Below, piece after piece: positions 1 to 8,565 of a stretch of DNA of 64,000 nucleotides. Source of the DNA: Kaistia soli DSM 19436 (lineage in GTDB: Bacteria > Pseudomonadota > Alphaproteobacteria > Rhizobiales > Kaistiaceae); NCBI RefSeq assembly GCF_900129325.1, contig NZ_FQUP01000001.1, positions 372,001-436,000 on the forward strand, in the 5' to 3' direction. The translations under genes were made by a program, and so were the position numbers. Below the pieces are notes generated by a model that was not told where the DNA came from, did no database searches, and saw nothing but the letters and a program-made list of their open reading frames with translations. The first letter of the stretch is position 1. Every line of letters begins with the position of its first letter.

Positions 1-1004
1 AGCGGAACATCGAGCAGCGCGATCGCCGACCATACGGCCGGCGCCAGGGCGTCGACCATGTCATCGAGCCATTCGTCGACGGCCTGATGCGGCAGGCGGA
101 TCGCCGCCTCCAGCACAAGCGCAGTGTCGGAAGCTTCGCCATGGTAGGCGAGATGACGCGCCAGAGCATTGAGCGATGCCCGCGTGATGAGCAGGTCGCG
201 CCCGTCGGCCGGGCTTGGCGCCGAGGCAAGGCGGCTCGGCGCCACCGGCATGACCGCGACATCGCCGGCATTGCCATGGCTGCCACGCAGGCAGTCGCCA
301 CCCGTCACGATGCCGCCGCCGATCGCGGGGCCAATGAACAGATAGAGGAAGTCGTCAGCCCGCCGGCCGACGCCATAGAACAACTCCGCGATGGTAGCAG
401 CGCTGCCGTCATTTTCCGCGAAGACCGGCAGACCGGTCTCCTCCTCGAGGCAGGCTGGAAAATCGAACGTGTCCCACCGCTCGAAAGCGGATGGGGGCAG
501 TCCGAGACGGCCAAGCCAGGCACCGAGGTTATAGGGGTGCGCCACCCCGATACCGGCAAACCGCGCCTGCGCGGCCGGATCCAGCGTCGCGTGCAGTTCG
601 AACACGTCGCGCGCGACCAGTGCGAGCGCCTCTTCGGGTGCCGGCAGCACGGTGTCGTGGTCGCGGCGCGCCAGAATGCGGCCGCCAAAATCGATCAGCA
701 CCGTCTCGATCGAACGGCGGTCGAGACGAACACCAATGCCATAGGCACCGTCCGGATTGGGGCGGAGGATCGTCGCCGGCTGGCCACGGCCACCGCCATG
801 GCGCTTGCCCACGGCTTCGATCAAGCCGAGATCGACCAGTTTCTCGATGATCCCGCCGATGGCGGTGTTGGTCAGGTCGGCGGCACGGGCAAGGTCGGCC
901 TTCGAGGCTTCGCCGGCACGGCGCAGCCGCTGCAGGACGAGCCGCTCGTTATAGCGTCGGAGTTGCGCGGAATTGCTCCCGCGTCCGTTGCCGGGCCTCT
1001 CCAC
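1..1004 (-). CDS. ROK family transcriptional regulator (3' end outside window)
   Basis: Reading the complement gives an open frame of more than 330 codons that runs off the window start. The N-terminus is a winged helix-turn-helix (ADLARAADLTNTAIGGIIEKL). It is followed by the ROK sugar-kinase-like fold, with an ATP/sugar-site segment containing ENDGSAA and a glycine-rich GPAIGGGI segment. ROK proteins of this shape are sugar-responsive repressors (NagC/XylR type). I chose the GTG start at 1004 because GGGAGGAATT sits just upstream. The C-terminus is missing here, so the zinc-site and kinase motifs cannot all be checked. The target genes are unknown; a sugar uptake operon is likely nearby, outside the window. 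Confidence 0.85.
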   Translation of the reverse strand, partial: MERPGNGRGSNSAQLRRYNERLVLQRLRRAGEASKADLARAADLTNTAIGGIIEKLVDLGLIEAVGKRHGGGRGQPATILRPNPDGAYGIGVRLDRRSIETVLIDFGGRILARRDHDTVLPAPEEALALVARDVFELHATLDPAAQARFAGIGVAHPYNLGAWLGRLGLPPSAFERWDTFDFPACLEEETGLPVFAENDGSAATIAELFYGVGRRADDFLYLFIGPAIGGGIVTGGDCLRGSHGNAGDVAVMPVAPSRLASAPSPADGRDLLITRASLNALARHLAYHGEASDTALVLEAAIRLPHQAVDEWLDDMVDALAPAVWSAIALLDVP

Positions 1005-1637
1005 CAATTCCTCCCTGCGCCCGATCCGGGCAGCGGCGTTTTCGCCGCTTTATTAATTCATTCTGATGCAATTAATTGCGCACCGGTGACGGGAGTCAAC
1101 GCAAATCGTTGCTGCGCCGCGGCAGGAAGTCGCGGCGGCGTTGCCTGCCGCGCCGCAAGCCGGGTTCGCCTCATCGCTGGGCACCACGCCGCGCGCCTGC
1201 GCAGGACGCTCGGCAGCCGTTCTCACACGCATCTCCGGGGCGCCGGGAAAACGATCTCCAGAACTGTCAAAAAACGGAAATCGATGGCTGGTAGTGAGGC
1301 GGCCATCGGCGCCAAATAGGCGTCGCATCCTGAACGATGCCGCGGGAATTTGACCGACAGCTTGCACCGCGAAACCAACGCTAAAGCGCCTTGGATATGA
1401 CGTCCATGGCGGAGCACCCCTTCACGAGGAGGCATCCGTTGACCCTCATTCGCATGTTCACGAACCCCGAAATCAGTCCGGCGCGCCACTGTCCCGCCGG
1501 CTGGAACCAAGCCTGACGAGACGCATTGGTACGAGCCGGTCGAAGGGCATCCCCTCCGCCGACCCGACCTTCGAAAACAATAACTCAATCGCGGCCCGGT
1601 CCTTGCATGGAACGAGGTCGGCGAAAGGAGGCTATCG
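1005..1637. other. Intergenic region without a supported gene
   Basis: About 630 bases lie between the divergent ROK gene and the small gene at 1638. Open frames in it are on both strands, lack ribosome-binding sites and have arginine-rich low-complexity translations typical of high-GC noncoding DNA. Apart from the hairpin and inverted repeat at 1032-1076, I see nothing I can name. Confidence 0.6.
1032..1076 (-). promoter_or_regulatory. Hairpin and AT-rich inverted repeat upstream of the ROK gene
   Basis: ATTAATT (1052-1058) and AATTAAT (1070-1076) form an inverted repeat with an 11-nt spacer in otherwise GC-rich DNA. Between it and the GTG start lies a perfect hairpin, AGCGGCG-TTTT-CGCCGCT (1032-1049). 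This is a plausible operator and 5'-UTR structure for autoregulation by the ROK protein. No experiment or consensus supports it beyond the symmetry. Confidence 0.4.
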
Positions 1638-1844
1638 GTGTTCGACAACTACATCATCGAGATCGACGACAAAGCCGCGGGCATTCTGGTGAAATCCGGC
1701 CGCGCCTTCGCATTCCACGCCCTGGAGCGCACCTTCGCGGCGCTGGAGGGAATGATGTTCCCCGACGCGATCGCGGCTGAACGCGCCGCCCGCAAGGTCC
1801 GGCGCCGGCTGGCGCCCGCCTTTGCGCTGAGCGCCGCCGAATAG
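1638..1844 (+). CDS. Small hypothetical protein, 68 aa
   Basis: The frame starts at GTG 1638, seven bases after a strong AAAGGAGG (1623-1630), and is followed directly by a rho-independent terminator. It is therefore a self-contained transcription unit. The protein begins MFDNYIIEIDDKAAGILVKSG, has an alanine-rich helical middle and a basic segment (RAARKVRRR). I do not recognise a family and see no signal peptide or membrane segment. The good Shine-Dalgarno site and terminator argue that it is expressed. Confidence 0.65.
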   Translation: MFDNYIIEIDDKAAGILVKSGRAFAFHALERTFAALEGMMFPDAIAAERAARKVRRRLAPAFALSAAE

Positions 1845-1851
1845 ATCAAGC

Positions 1852-1887
1852 GGCCCCGCACGCGACGGGCGCGCGGGGCCTTCATTT
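1852..1887 (+). terminator. Rho-independent terminator
   Basis: GGCCCCGC (1852-1859) pairs with GCGGGGCC (1873-1880) and is followed by TTCATTTT. It lies eight bases after the stop codon of the 68-aa gene. Confidence 0.75.
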
Positions 1888-1939
1888 TGGAAGAAGCTGT
1901 GCGCTATGCTGCCCGAAGGACGGGGGCCAAGAGCGTCAA

Positions 1940-3316
1940 TTGTATTCCATCGATGATCTGCGCAGGAGGGCCCGAGCCCTTGTCGCGCAAGAAACGGCAG
2001 CCTTCCGGTCGAAGCATCCGGCTTCCAAATCCCTCTTTGAGCGCGCTGCGGTTCACTATCCTGGCGGCGTGCCGCAGCACTGGATGCTCGACTGGGCCAC
2101 GCCCTTTCCGCTCAGCATCACCCGTGCCGAGGGTGCGACCGTTACGGATGCGGATGGCCTGACCTATGTCGATTTCTGTCTCGGAGATGGCGGCGCGCTC
2201 TTCGGGCATTCGCCGGCCCCGGTTGCGCAGGCAATCGCGGAACAGGCGAGCCTCGGCCTGACGGCCATGCTGCCCGGTGCCGACACCGCGGCGGTCGGCG
2301 AACTGCTGGCCGAGAGGTTCGGCCTCCCCTTCTGGCAGATGACGGCCACGGCGAGCGACGCGAACAGGGCGGTGATCCGCTGGGCCCGCGCCATCACCCG
2401 CCGGCCGAAGCTGCTCATCTTCGATGGCTGCTATCACGGCCAGGTCGACGAGACCTTCGCGAACATGACGGCAGATGGATGTTCTCCGAAGCCCAGCCTG
2501 ATCGGACCGACACCTGGCGCGACAGCGGACACGCTCGTGATCGATTTCAACGATTGCACAGCGCTCGAAGCGGCGCTCGCAGGCGGCGACGTGGCGCTGA
2601 TCCTGACCGAACCCGCGCTCACCAATACTGGCATGGTGCTGCCACAGCCGGGCTTCCTCGAAGCGGTGCAGGCGCTCGCCCGGCGTTCTGGCACGCTCGT
2701 CTGCCTCGACGAGACGCACACGATCGCGACGGGGCCGGGCGGCTATGCCGCTGGCAGCGATCTCGAACCCGACTTCCTCGTCGTCGGCAAGCCGATCGCC
2801 GGCGGATTGCCGGCTGCGGTCTATGGCTTCACGGCGGCAATCGAAGCAGCGATGCGGCGCATCCAGGCGGCGCGACCCTCGGGCTATAGTGGCATCGGAA
2901 CCACACTGTCGGGCAATCTCCTGGCGATGGCCGCGATGCGCGCCTGCCTTTGCGAAGTCATGACCGCAACCAGTTATCGCCAGATGATCGGCCTCGCCGA
3001 GAGATTGGCGGACAGGCTGACCGAGGCTGTTAGCAGCCGCAGCCTGCCCTGGTCGGTTGTCAGGCTCGGTGCACGGGTTGAACTCGTGTTCAGCCCGCAG
3101 CCGCCGCGAACGGGCGCGGAAGCACGGGCAGCGCTTGATGAGGACCTCGAGCGGGCGCTGCACCTCTCTCTGCTCAATCGCGGCGTGATCCTGACGCCTT
3201 TTCACAACATGATGCTGGTCTCGCCGGCGACACGCGGCGAAGACGTCGAGCGCCTCGCCTTGCTGATGGCGGAGGCCTTCGACATCTTCACCGGAACAGA
3301 TGAGGCCTTGGCATGA
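1940..3316 (+). CDS. Class III PLP-dependent aminotransferase (glutamate-1-semialdehyde aminomutase-like)
   Basis: This 458-aa protein has the class III aminotransferase layout. A substrate/PLP-binding segment with FDGCYHG lies near residues 161-167, CLDETH (D257) is the pyridine-nitrogen aspartate, and VVGKPIAGG (K284) carries the Schiff-base lysine. The length fits GSA-aminomutase and related omega-amino acid transaminases. The frame opens with TTG at 1940 and has no strong ribosome-binding site, so the start is uncertain. Its stop overlaps the ATG of the glutamine-synthetase-like gene (ATGA), so the two are translationally coupled. Pairing with a gamma-glutamyl ligase suggests amine or amino-acid catabolism rather than haem synthesis; this is inference. 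Confidence 0.8.
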   Translation: MYSIDDLRRRARALVAQETAAFRSKHPASKSLFERAAVHYPGGVPQHWMLDWATPFPLSITRAEGATVTDADGLTYVDFCLGDGGALFGHSPAPVAQAIAEQASLGLTAMLPGADTAAVGELLAERFGLPFWQMTATASDANRAVIRWARAITRRPKLLIFDGCYHGQVDETFANMTADGCSPKPSLIGPTPGATADTLVIDFNDCTALEAALAGGDVALILTEPALTNTGMVLPQPGFLEAVQALARRSGTLVCLDETHTIATGPGGYAAGSDLEPDFLVVGKPIAGGLPAAVYGFTAAIEAAMRRIQAARPSGYSGIGTTLSGNLLAMAAMRACLCEVMTATSYRQMIGLAERLADRLTEAVSSRSLPWSVVRLGARVELVFSPQPPRTGAEARAALDEDLERALHLSLLNRGVILTPFHNMMLVSPATRGEDVERLALLMAEAFDIFTGTDEALA

Positions 3317-4674
3317 AGCGATCCGACCCGCGCGAGGCGGAGATGTTTCTCGCCGCGCATCCAGAGGTGGAGCAGTTCGAGGCGTTCATCACGGACCCGA
3401 GCGGGGTGCAGCGTGGCAAGATCCTGCGCCGCGAGGAACTCGTCGGCGCCTTCCGGCATGGCCGCCCCCTGCCCTGCTCGATCCTGTCGCTCGACATCAC
3501 CGGCGCAGACGTCGAGGAAACCGGCCTTGTCTGGGACGAGGGCGATTCGGATCGCGACTGCATTCCCGTCGCCGGAACCCTGACCGCTGCGCCCTGGCTG
3601 GCCGTTCCGACGGCGCAGATGATCCTGACCTCATTCGAGAAGGACGGGCGCGCCAGCGACGCCGATCCACGCCATGCCGTGGCGCGCACCGCGTCTGCAC
3701 TCGTCTCGGCGGGTTTTCGTCCCGTCGTCGCGATCGAACTCGAATTCTATCTGATCGATCGCGCTGCGATGCTCGAAGGGCGCCCGCGCCCTCCACTCGG
3801 CAAGAGCGGTTTCCGCCAAGAGCGTCTGCAGGCCTATCTCCTGCAGGATCTCGAGGACTTCTCGCCCTTCCTCGACGAGGTCTATGCCGGGGCAAAGGCG
3901 ATGGGCCTGCCGGCACGCACCTTGATTTCGGAATATGCCCCCGGTCAGTTCGAGATCGTGCTCGGCCATCGGACCGACGCGCTTCGCGCCGCCGACGACG
4001 CCATCCTCTACAAGCGGCTCGTCAAGGGCGTCGCCGAGAAGCATGGCTATGTCGCGACCTTCATGGCCAAGCCCTATGCCGGCTTCTCCGGCAGCGGCAT
4101 GCATGTGCATGCAAGCCTCGCTGACGCTGAGGGGAACAACCTTTTCGCTGGCGAGGGCGAGGCCAATCCGCTGCTGAAGCACGCGATCGGCGGTCTGCTG
4201 GCGACCATGGCCGAAAGCATGGCGATGTTCGCGCCCAACGCCAATTCGTATCGCCGCTTCAAGGCGAATTCCTATGCCCCGGTCGGGCCGGCCTGGGCGA
4301 TCGACAACCGCTCCGTTCCGGTTCGCGTGACGGCCGGCCCGCCCGCCAGCCGCCATCTCGAACAGCGCGTCTGCGGCGCCGACGCCAATCCTTATGTCGC
4401 GCTCGCGACCGTTCTCGCCGGCATGCTTGAAGGCATCGAGGCCTCGATAGACCCGGGCGCGCCGATTGTCGGCAATGGCTATGAGCAGATCGCGCCGAGC
4501 CTGCCAACGACATGGCACGGCGCTCTCGCAGCGGCGCGCGCCTCGACTTTCCTGCCACGACGGCTTGGCGAACGCTTCGTCGACCTCTTCCTGACCATCA
4601 AGGAAGCCGAATGCCAGCGATTCTTTGCCGAGATTCCCGACCTCGATTTCCAGCTGTATTTGCGGTTGGCCTGA
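3313..4674 (+). CDS. Glutamine synthetase family protein (gamma-glutamyl-amine ligase type)
   Basis: The 453-aa product has the glutamine synthetase fold. The N-terminal beta-grasp includes FITDPSGVQRGK, followed by the catalytic ELEFYLID segment, GSGMHVHASL for ATP/glutamate binding, FAPNANSYRRF, and a C-terminal LEQRVCGADANPY. It is shorter and more divergent than housekeeping GlnA and resembles the ligases that glutamylate amines (PuuA, IpuC type). These use ATP to join glutamate to an amine so that later enzymes can oxidise it. It overlaps the upstream aminotransferase by four bases. The exact substrate cannot be read from sequence. Confidence 0.8.
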   Translation: MKRSDPREAEMFLAAHPEVEQFEAFITDPSGVQRGKILRREELVGAFRHGRPLPCSILSLDITGADVEETGLVWDEGDSDRDCIPVAGTLTAAPWLAVPTAQMILTSFEKDGRASDADPRHAVARTASALVSAGFRPVVAIELEFYLIDRAAMLEGRPRPPLGKSGFRQERLQAYLLQDLEDFSPFLDEVYAGAKAMGLPARTLISEYAPGQFEIVLGHRTDALRAADDAILYKRLVKGVAEKHGYVATFMAKPYAGFSGSGMHVHASLADAEGNNLFAGEGEANPLLKHAIGGLLATMAESMAMFAPNANSYRRFKANSYAPVGPAWAIDNRSVPVRVTAGPPASRHLEQRVCGADANPYVALATVLAGMLEGIEASIDPGAPIVGNGYEQIAPSLPTTWHGALAAARASTFLPRRLGERFVDLFLTIKEAECQRFFAEIPDLDFQLYLRLA

Positions 4675-4678
4675 AAGC

Positions 4679-4705
4679 TTGACTTAAGTCAGTTCGCGTT
4701 ATCAT
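4679..4705 (+). promoter_or_regulatory. Candidate promoter/operator of the GGDEF-EAL gene
   Basis: A perfect 12-base palindrome, TGACTTAAGTCA (4680-4691), overlaps a TTGACT -35-like hexamer (4679-4684). TATCAT (4700-4705) could be the -10, with a rather short 15-base spacer. It is the only strong symmetry in the 67-base gap before the signalling gene. Confidence 0.35.
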
Positions 4706-4741
4706 GGCAAAGGTCTCGGACGGCCAACGCACGAGGATGAT

Positions 4742-7048
4742 GTGATCGGAGTTGTCAACGATATCGAAGGGAGTATCGAAGACGCGACGCATTTCTGCGA
4801 TGTGCGCGACTTGCTCGCGGCCTGGAAAGCCGCGGAAGCCGATGCCGGCGGCGTGCCGGAACGATCTACTTTTCTTGCCGGGCCCGCCGCCAGGATCGTG
4901 GATCGGCTCATGGTACTTTCGGTCTTCGATGACACCCTGATCTATCAAAAGGTCGGCTCGACCATCATTTCGCTGTTCGGCCATGACCCGACCGGGCGGC
5001 GGCTATCGGATATCGACAATCCCGGGGTCCGCCCCTTCGTGCGGCGCTATATCGAGGCTGTTCAGGGCGACCAACCGCGTTTCTCGATCCAGGACCATAT
5101 CGGGCTCAATTCGATCGGCACCAATGAACGCCTGCTCTTGCCGGTTCGAACCGGGGAGACGCGGGAGCTCGTCGTCTATGTCCGCAGCCGGGAGGACGCC
5201 AAGGACCTGATGCGATCGGTGTTCAACGCCAGCACCGACAGTATCAGCGTAATGGAGGCTCTCCGTGACCAAACCGGCCGGATTTGCGATTTCAAGCTGA
5301 TCGCCGTCAACGCCGAAGGCGCGGCGCGCATGAAGAGCGAGCCGGACGCGATCATCGGTACGTTCCTGACCAACAACTTTCCGGCGTCCAGAAGCAACGG
5401 CATCCTTCAGCGGATGATCGCCGCCATCGAGAGCCAGCAACGCGACGTTTTCGAGACGCGCTACCCGCATCAAGGCAGCATCGTCGAACGGCAGTTGCGT
5501 ATCGCACCCCATGGCGAGCGCCTGACGGTGACCAATATCGATCTTGGCCCGCAGCGCATGGCTGCGCGCGCGATCGTGCGTCAGCGCAACGAACTGCTCA
5601 CGGCCAACCGGCTGCTCGCGCTGCAGGCTGAAAATCTCCGGGCGATCAACGAAACCATTGAGGCGTCATCACGCGAACTCCGTGCTGAAATCGAGCGTAA
5701 CCGGGCGCTGGAAGCGGAACTGATCTACCGCGCGCGCTTCGACGGCCTCACCGATCTGCCAAACCGCAGCTATTTCGAGATCCGATTTCACGAGATCATC
5801 GAGGAATCGCGGCGCACCGGGCGGCGGGTGGCCCTCTGTATTCTCGACGTCGATCATTTCAAGGACATCAACGATCGTTTCGGGCACAGCACCGGCGATA
5901 TCGTCCTGCGCGAGGTATCGGCCCGCCTGACGCGCACGATTCGCTCAACCGATATCGCAGGACGCCTGGGCGGCGACGAGTTCGCCGTCCTGCTGATCGA
6001 CGCGGGCGACGCCTATGATGCCCAGAGCGCGGTCGCGAGGATCCTCACCGAGGTCATGGGACCGCTGACGGTGTTGCGCCAGGACGTGCCCGTCAGCGTC
6101 AGCGCGGGCATCGCCGTCTTTCCTGGTGACGCGCAAGGCGAAATGGAGCTGATGACGGCCGCAGACCTCGCGGTCTATCGCGCAAAGCGCACCGGACGCG
6201 CGCGGGCCGTGTTCTTCGACCCTGCGATGCGCGCAGAGGCCGACCGGCGGACGCGGCTGATGCAGTCGCTGGCGGGCGGGATCGCGGCCGGTGAGATCAA
6301 GCCCCATTATCAACCGCTTCTCGACCTTCGGACGGAACAGCTCGTCGGCTTCGAGGCGCTGGCGCGCTGGCATCATCCGACCGAAAGCATCCTGTCGCCC
6401 GCGCATTTCAGCGAGGCCTTCGACGAGCCCGATCTCGCCCGCGCTGTCAGCGCGACGATGATCGACCAGGTCACCGCCGACCTTGCAAGATGGCGCGGAA
6501 CCGCCATTCCGTCCCATGTAAGCCTCAATGTGACGGCCTTCGATCTGAGAAGCGAATGCTTCGCGGCCGAGCTCCGCCAGAAGATGGCCCAGCGCGGGCT
6601 CTCGACCAAGCAGCTCGGCATCGAAGTGACGGAAACCACAGTGGTATCGCGTGACGGAGAGAAAATGGTGGCGACGCTCACTGCGCTGCGCCAGCTCGGA
6701 TTCTCGGTCGCGCTCGACGATTTCGGAACCGGCTTCGCGTCGCTGACCCATCTCATCACGCTGCCTTGCGATACGCTGAAGATCGACCGGACCTTCGTGA
6801 CCGATCTTGACAGCAGTTCGAAGACGGCAGCCGTCGTTCGGTCGATGGTGACGCTGGCGGGCGCGCTCGGTCTCGACATCGTCGCCGAAGGAGTGGAGAC
6901 GCGCGCCGAGCTGGAGGCGATCCGGGCGCTGGATTGCCACCTCGTGCAGGGCTACCTCATCTCGAAGCCGCTTCCGGCCGAGGCCGTCCCCGCGTTTGTC
7001 GCAAGCTTCGCGCCTCGCGCTGCCCAACGCCGTGTCGCCGGCGCGTGA
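4742..7048 (+). CDS. PAS-GGDEF-EAL c-di-GMP signalling protein
   Basis: The 768-aa protein has an N-terminal sensory half with PAS-like sequence, then a coiled-coil linker near residue 290, then GGDEF and EAL domains. The GGDEF site is intact (RLGGDEFAVLL) and is preceded by the metal-binding DVDHFKDIND. The EAL domain has GFEALARW, DDFGTGFASL, KIDRTFV and EGVET, the residues expected of an active phosphodiesterase. Both synthesis and hydrolysis of c-di-GMP are therefore possible. There is no transmembrane segment, so it is probably cytosolic. The start is GTG at 4742; the next in-frame starts would cut the N-terminus. Confidence 0.9.
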   Translation: MIGVVNDIEGSIEDATHFCDVRDLLAAWKAAEADAGGVPERSTFLAGPAARIVDRLMVLSVFDDTLIYQKVGSTIISLFGHDPTGRRLSDIDNPGVRPFVRRYIEAVQGDQPRFSIQDHIGLNSIGTNERLLLPVRTGETRELVVYVRSREDAKDLMRSVFNASTDSISVMEALRDQTGRICDFKLIAVNAEGAARMKSEPDAIIGTFLTNNFPASRSNGILQRMIAAIESQQRDVFETRYPHQGSIVERQLRIAPHGERLTVTNIDLGPQRMAARAIVRQRNELLTANRLLALQAENLRAINETIEASSRELRAEIERNRALEAELIYRARFDGLTDLPNRSYFEIRFHEIIEESRRTGRRVALCILDVDHFKDINDRFGHSTGDIVLREVSARLTRTIRSTDIAGRLGGDEFAVLLIDAGDAYDAQSAVARILTEVMGPLTVLRQDVPVSVSAGIAVFPGDAQGEMELMTAADLAVYRAKRTGRARAVFFDPAMRAEADRRTRLMQSLAGGIAAGEIKPHYQPLLDLRTEQLVGFEALARWHHPTESILSPAHFSEAFDEPDLARAVSATMIDQVTADLARWRGTAIPSHVSLNVTAFDLRSECFAAELRQKMAQRGLSTKQLGIEVTETTVVSRDGEKMVATLTALRQLGFSVALDDFGTGFASLTHLITLPCDTLKIDRTFVTDLDSSSKTAAVVRSMVTLAGALGLDIVAEGVETRAELEAIRALDCHLVQGYLISKPLPAEAVPAFVASFAPRAAQRRVAGA

Positions 7049-7251
7049 TCTGACTTGGCCATTCCCTTAGCTTCAGCCGGCTCGCGACCGTCCACCTTGT
7101 TATTATTCCAAATCTAATCTTTGCTATCTTCTAATTAATTCTTGATTCCTTCGCCAACCTACTGCAGTCATCGGGCCGGTGATCCGATCTACATTGGATC
7201 GATTATAGATTAGTGCCCTGAAATCATTCTGAACTGCTGGGATTGGCTGCC
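7049..7251 (+). promoter_or_regulatory. AT-rich leader upstream of exbB-exbD-tonB
   Basis: This 200-base gap is strikingly AT-rich around 7100-7145 compared with its surroundings, and it contains an inverted repeat ATCTA...TAGAT near 7188-7212. It must carry the promoter of the TonB-system operon. Iron control by Irr, RirA or Fur is expected for such operons in Hyphomicrobiales, but I could not match a known box with confidence. Confidence 0.4.
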
Positions 7252-8115
7252 ATGATCAAGCGGGCGCCGCTCGACCTGACTTTTCATATCGCAGGCCTTT
7301 TCGTCGCTGCCATGATCGGCATCGCCGCAATGCCGGCCGCCGCGCAGACGGCAGGTCCAGCGAATGAACCGATCGTCGCCGGCCTGCTGCCGGAATCGCT
7401 GTCGCCATGGACGATGGTGCGCGATGCCGACATCGTGGTGCAGGCCGTCATGGGCGGTCTCGCCTTCGCGTCGCTGGTCACTTGGACGATCTGGCTCGCC
7501 AAGGCTCTGGAGCTCTTCGCCGCAAAGCGGAAGGCGCGGATCGCGACGCGGCGCCTCGCGGAGGCGGAGAGCCTGGATCAGGCAATCCGCGCCCTAGGCG
7601 GCGGCTGGACCCGCTCAGGCCCAGTCGCCGACCTCGCGCAGGCAGCGACGCTCGAACTGCGCCGCTCGGCGCATCTCTCGCCGGAAGGCATCAAGGAGCG
7701 GCTGTCCATCCAGTTGTCGCGAATCGAGGTCCGGGCCGGACGCTCGATGTCACGCGGAACCGGCGTCCTCGCGACGATCGGCTCGACAGCGCCCTTCGTC
7801 GGCCTGTTCGGCACCGTCTGGGGCATCATGAATGCCTTCATCGGCATCAGCCAGACGAAGACCACCAGCCTTGCCGTCGTCGCCCCCGGCATTGCAGAAG
7901 CGCTGTTCGCAACGGCGATCGGCCTCGTCGCAGCCATACCGGCGGTGATCATCTACAACGTCTTTGCCCGCTCGATCGCCGGCTATCGTGCGCTGCTTGC
8001 CGATGCCGCTGGCGAGGTGATGCAGCATGTCTCGCGCGATCTCGATCGCGGGCGGCTCGCTCTCGTGGGAGGCACCCCGCGCCCGCGCGGCGTCGACCTG
8101 GCCGCAGCGGAGTAG
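7252..8115 (+). CDS. exbB: TonB-system energizer ExbB
   Basis: ExbB forms the proton channel of the inner-membrane ExbB-ExbD-TonB motor that powers outer-membrane receptors. The 287-aa product has an N-terminal signal-like segment ending in AAAQ, a first membrane helix around AVMGGLAFASLVTWTIW, and the two conserved C-terminal helices containing TAPFVGLFGTVWGIM and AEALFATAIGLVAAIP. These are diagnostic of the MotA/TolQ/ExbB family. I prefer ATG 7252 over the in-frame TTG at 7243. exbD follows three bases later. Confidence 0.9.
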   Translation: MIKRAPLDLTFHIAGLFVAAMIGIAAMPAAAQTAGPANEPIVAGLLPESLSPWTMVRDADIVVQAVMGGLAFASLVTWTIWLAKALELFAAKRKARIATRRLAEAESLDQAIRALGGGWTRSGPVADLAQAATLELRRSAHLSPEGIKERLSIQLSRIEVRAGRSMSRGTGVLATIGSTAPFVGLFGTVWGIMNAFIGISQTKTTSLAVVAPGIAEALFATAIGLVAAIPAVIIYNVFARSIAGYRALLADAAGEVMQHVSRDLDRGRLALVGGTPRPRGVDLAAAE

Positions 8116-8118
8116 ACC

Positions 8119-8565
8119 ATGGCCGTCTCGCTCAAGGACACGGACTCCGACGATGTCGCGGAAGTCTCGGAGATCAATGTTACGCCGTTCATCGACGTCA
8201 TTCTCGTGCTTCTCATCATCTTCATGGTCGCTGCCCCGCTGTCGACCGTCGATGTTGCCGTCGACCTGCCGTCTTCGAACGCCGCGCCGGCGGAGCGGCC
8301 CGACAAGCCACTTTTCCTCACCCTGAAGCCCGATCTTTCGCTGGCGCTCGGCAACGATGCCCTCTCACGCGATGCCTTACAGGGCGGACTCGATGCAGCG
8401 ACCGGCGGCGATCGCACCAAGCGCGTGTTCCTGCGCGCCGACGGCACGGTCGCCTATCGAGAATTGATGGACGTCATGAACCTTCTGCGCGCGTCCGGCT
8501 ATCTCAGCATCGCACTTGTCGGCCTCGAGGACACGGGCGCGGCTCCGGCCACGGCCGCCCCATGA
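8119..8565 (+). CDS. exbD: Biopolymer transport protein ExbD
   Basis: The 148-aa protein has a short cytoplasmic N-terminus, EINVTPFIDVILVLLIIF (the membrane helix with the conserved proton-conducting aspartate), and a periplasmic domain. This is the ExbD/TolR architecture. It works with ExbB to drive TonB. Its stop overlaps the tonB start as ATGA, so expression is coupled. Confidence 0.92.
   Translation: MAVSLKDTDSDDVAEVSEINVTPFIDVILVLLIIFMVAAPLSTVDVAVDLPSSNAAPAERPDKPLFLTLKPDLSLALGNDALSRDALQGGLDAATGGDRTKRVFLRADGTVAYRELMDVMNLLRASGYLSIALVGLEDTGAAPATAAP

Noticed and set aside
87-1319. Long forward frame of 410 codons
   Set aside because: It lies antisense to the ROK regulator, has an arginine/alanine-rich composition and no recognisable domain. 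The complement encodes clear ROK motifs.
1904-3205. 433-codon frame antisense to the aminotransferase
   Set aside because: Typical high-GC shadow frame. The forward strand has the PLP-lysine and metal-free aminotransferase motifs.
7049-7251. Fur, Irr or RirA box before exbB
   Set aside because: I looked for the known consensus sequences and found only partial matches, so I did not call one.
7407-8561. Extension of the TonB frame back through exbB and exbD
   Set aside because: The frame is open by chance. ExbB and ExbD are convincingly encoded in other frames, and ATG 8562 overlaps the exbD stop as expected.
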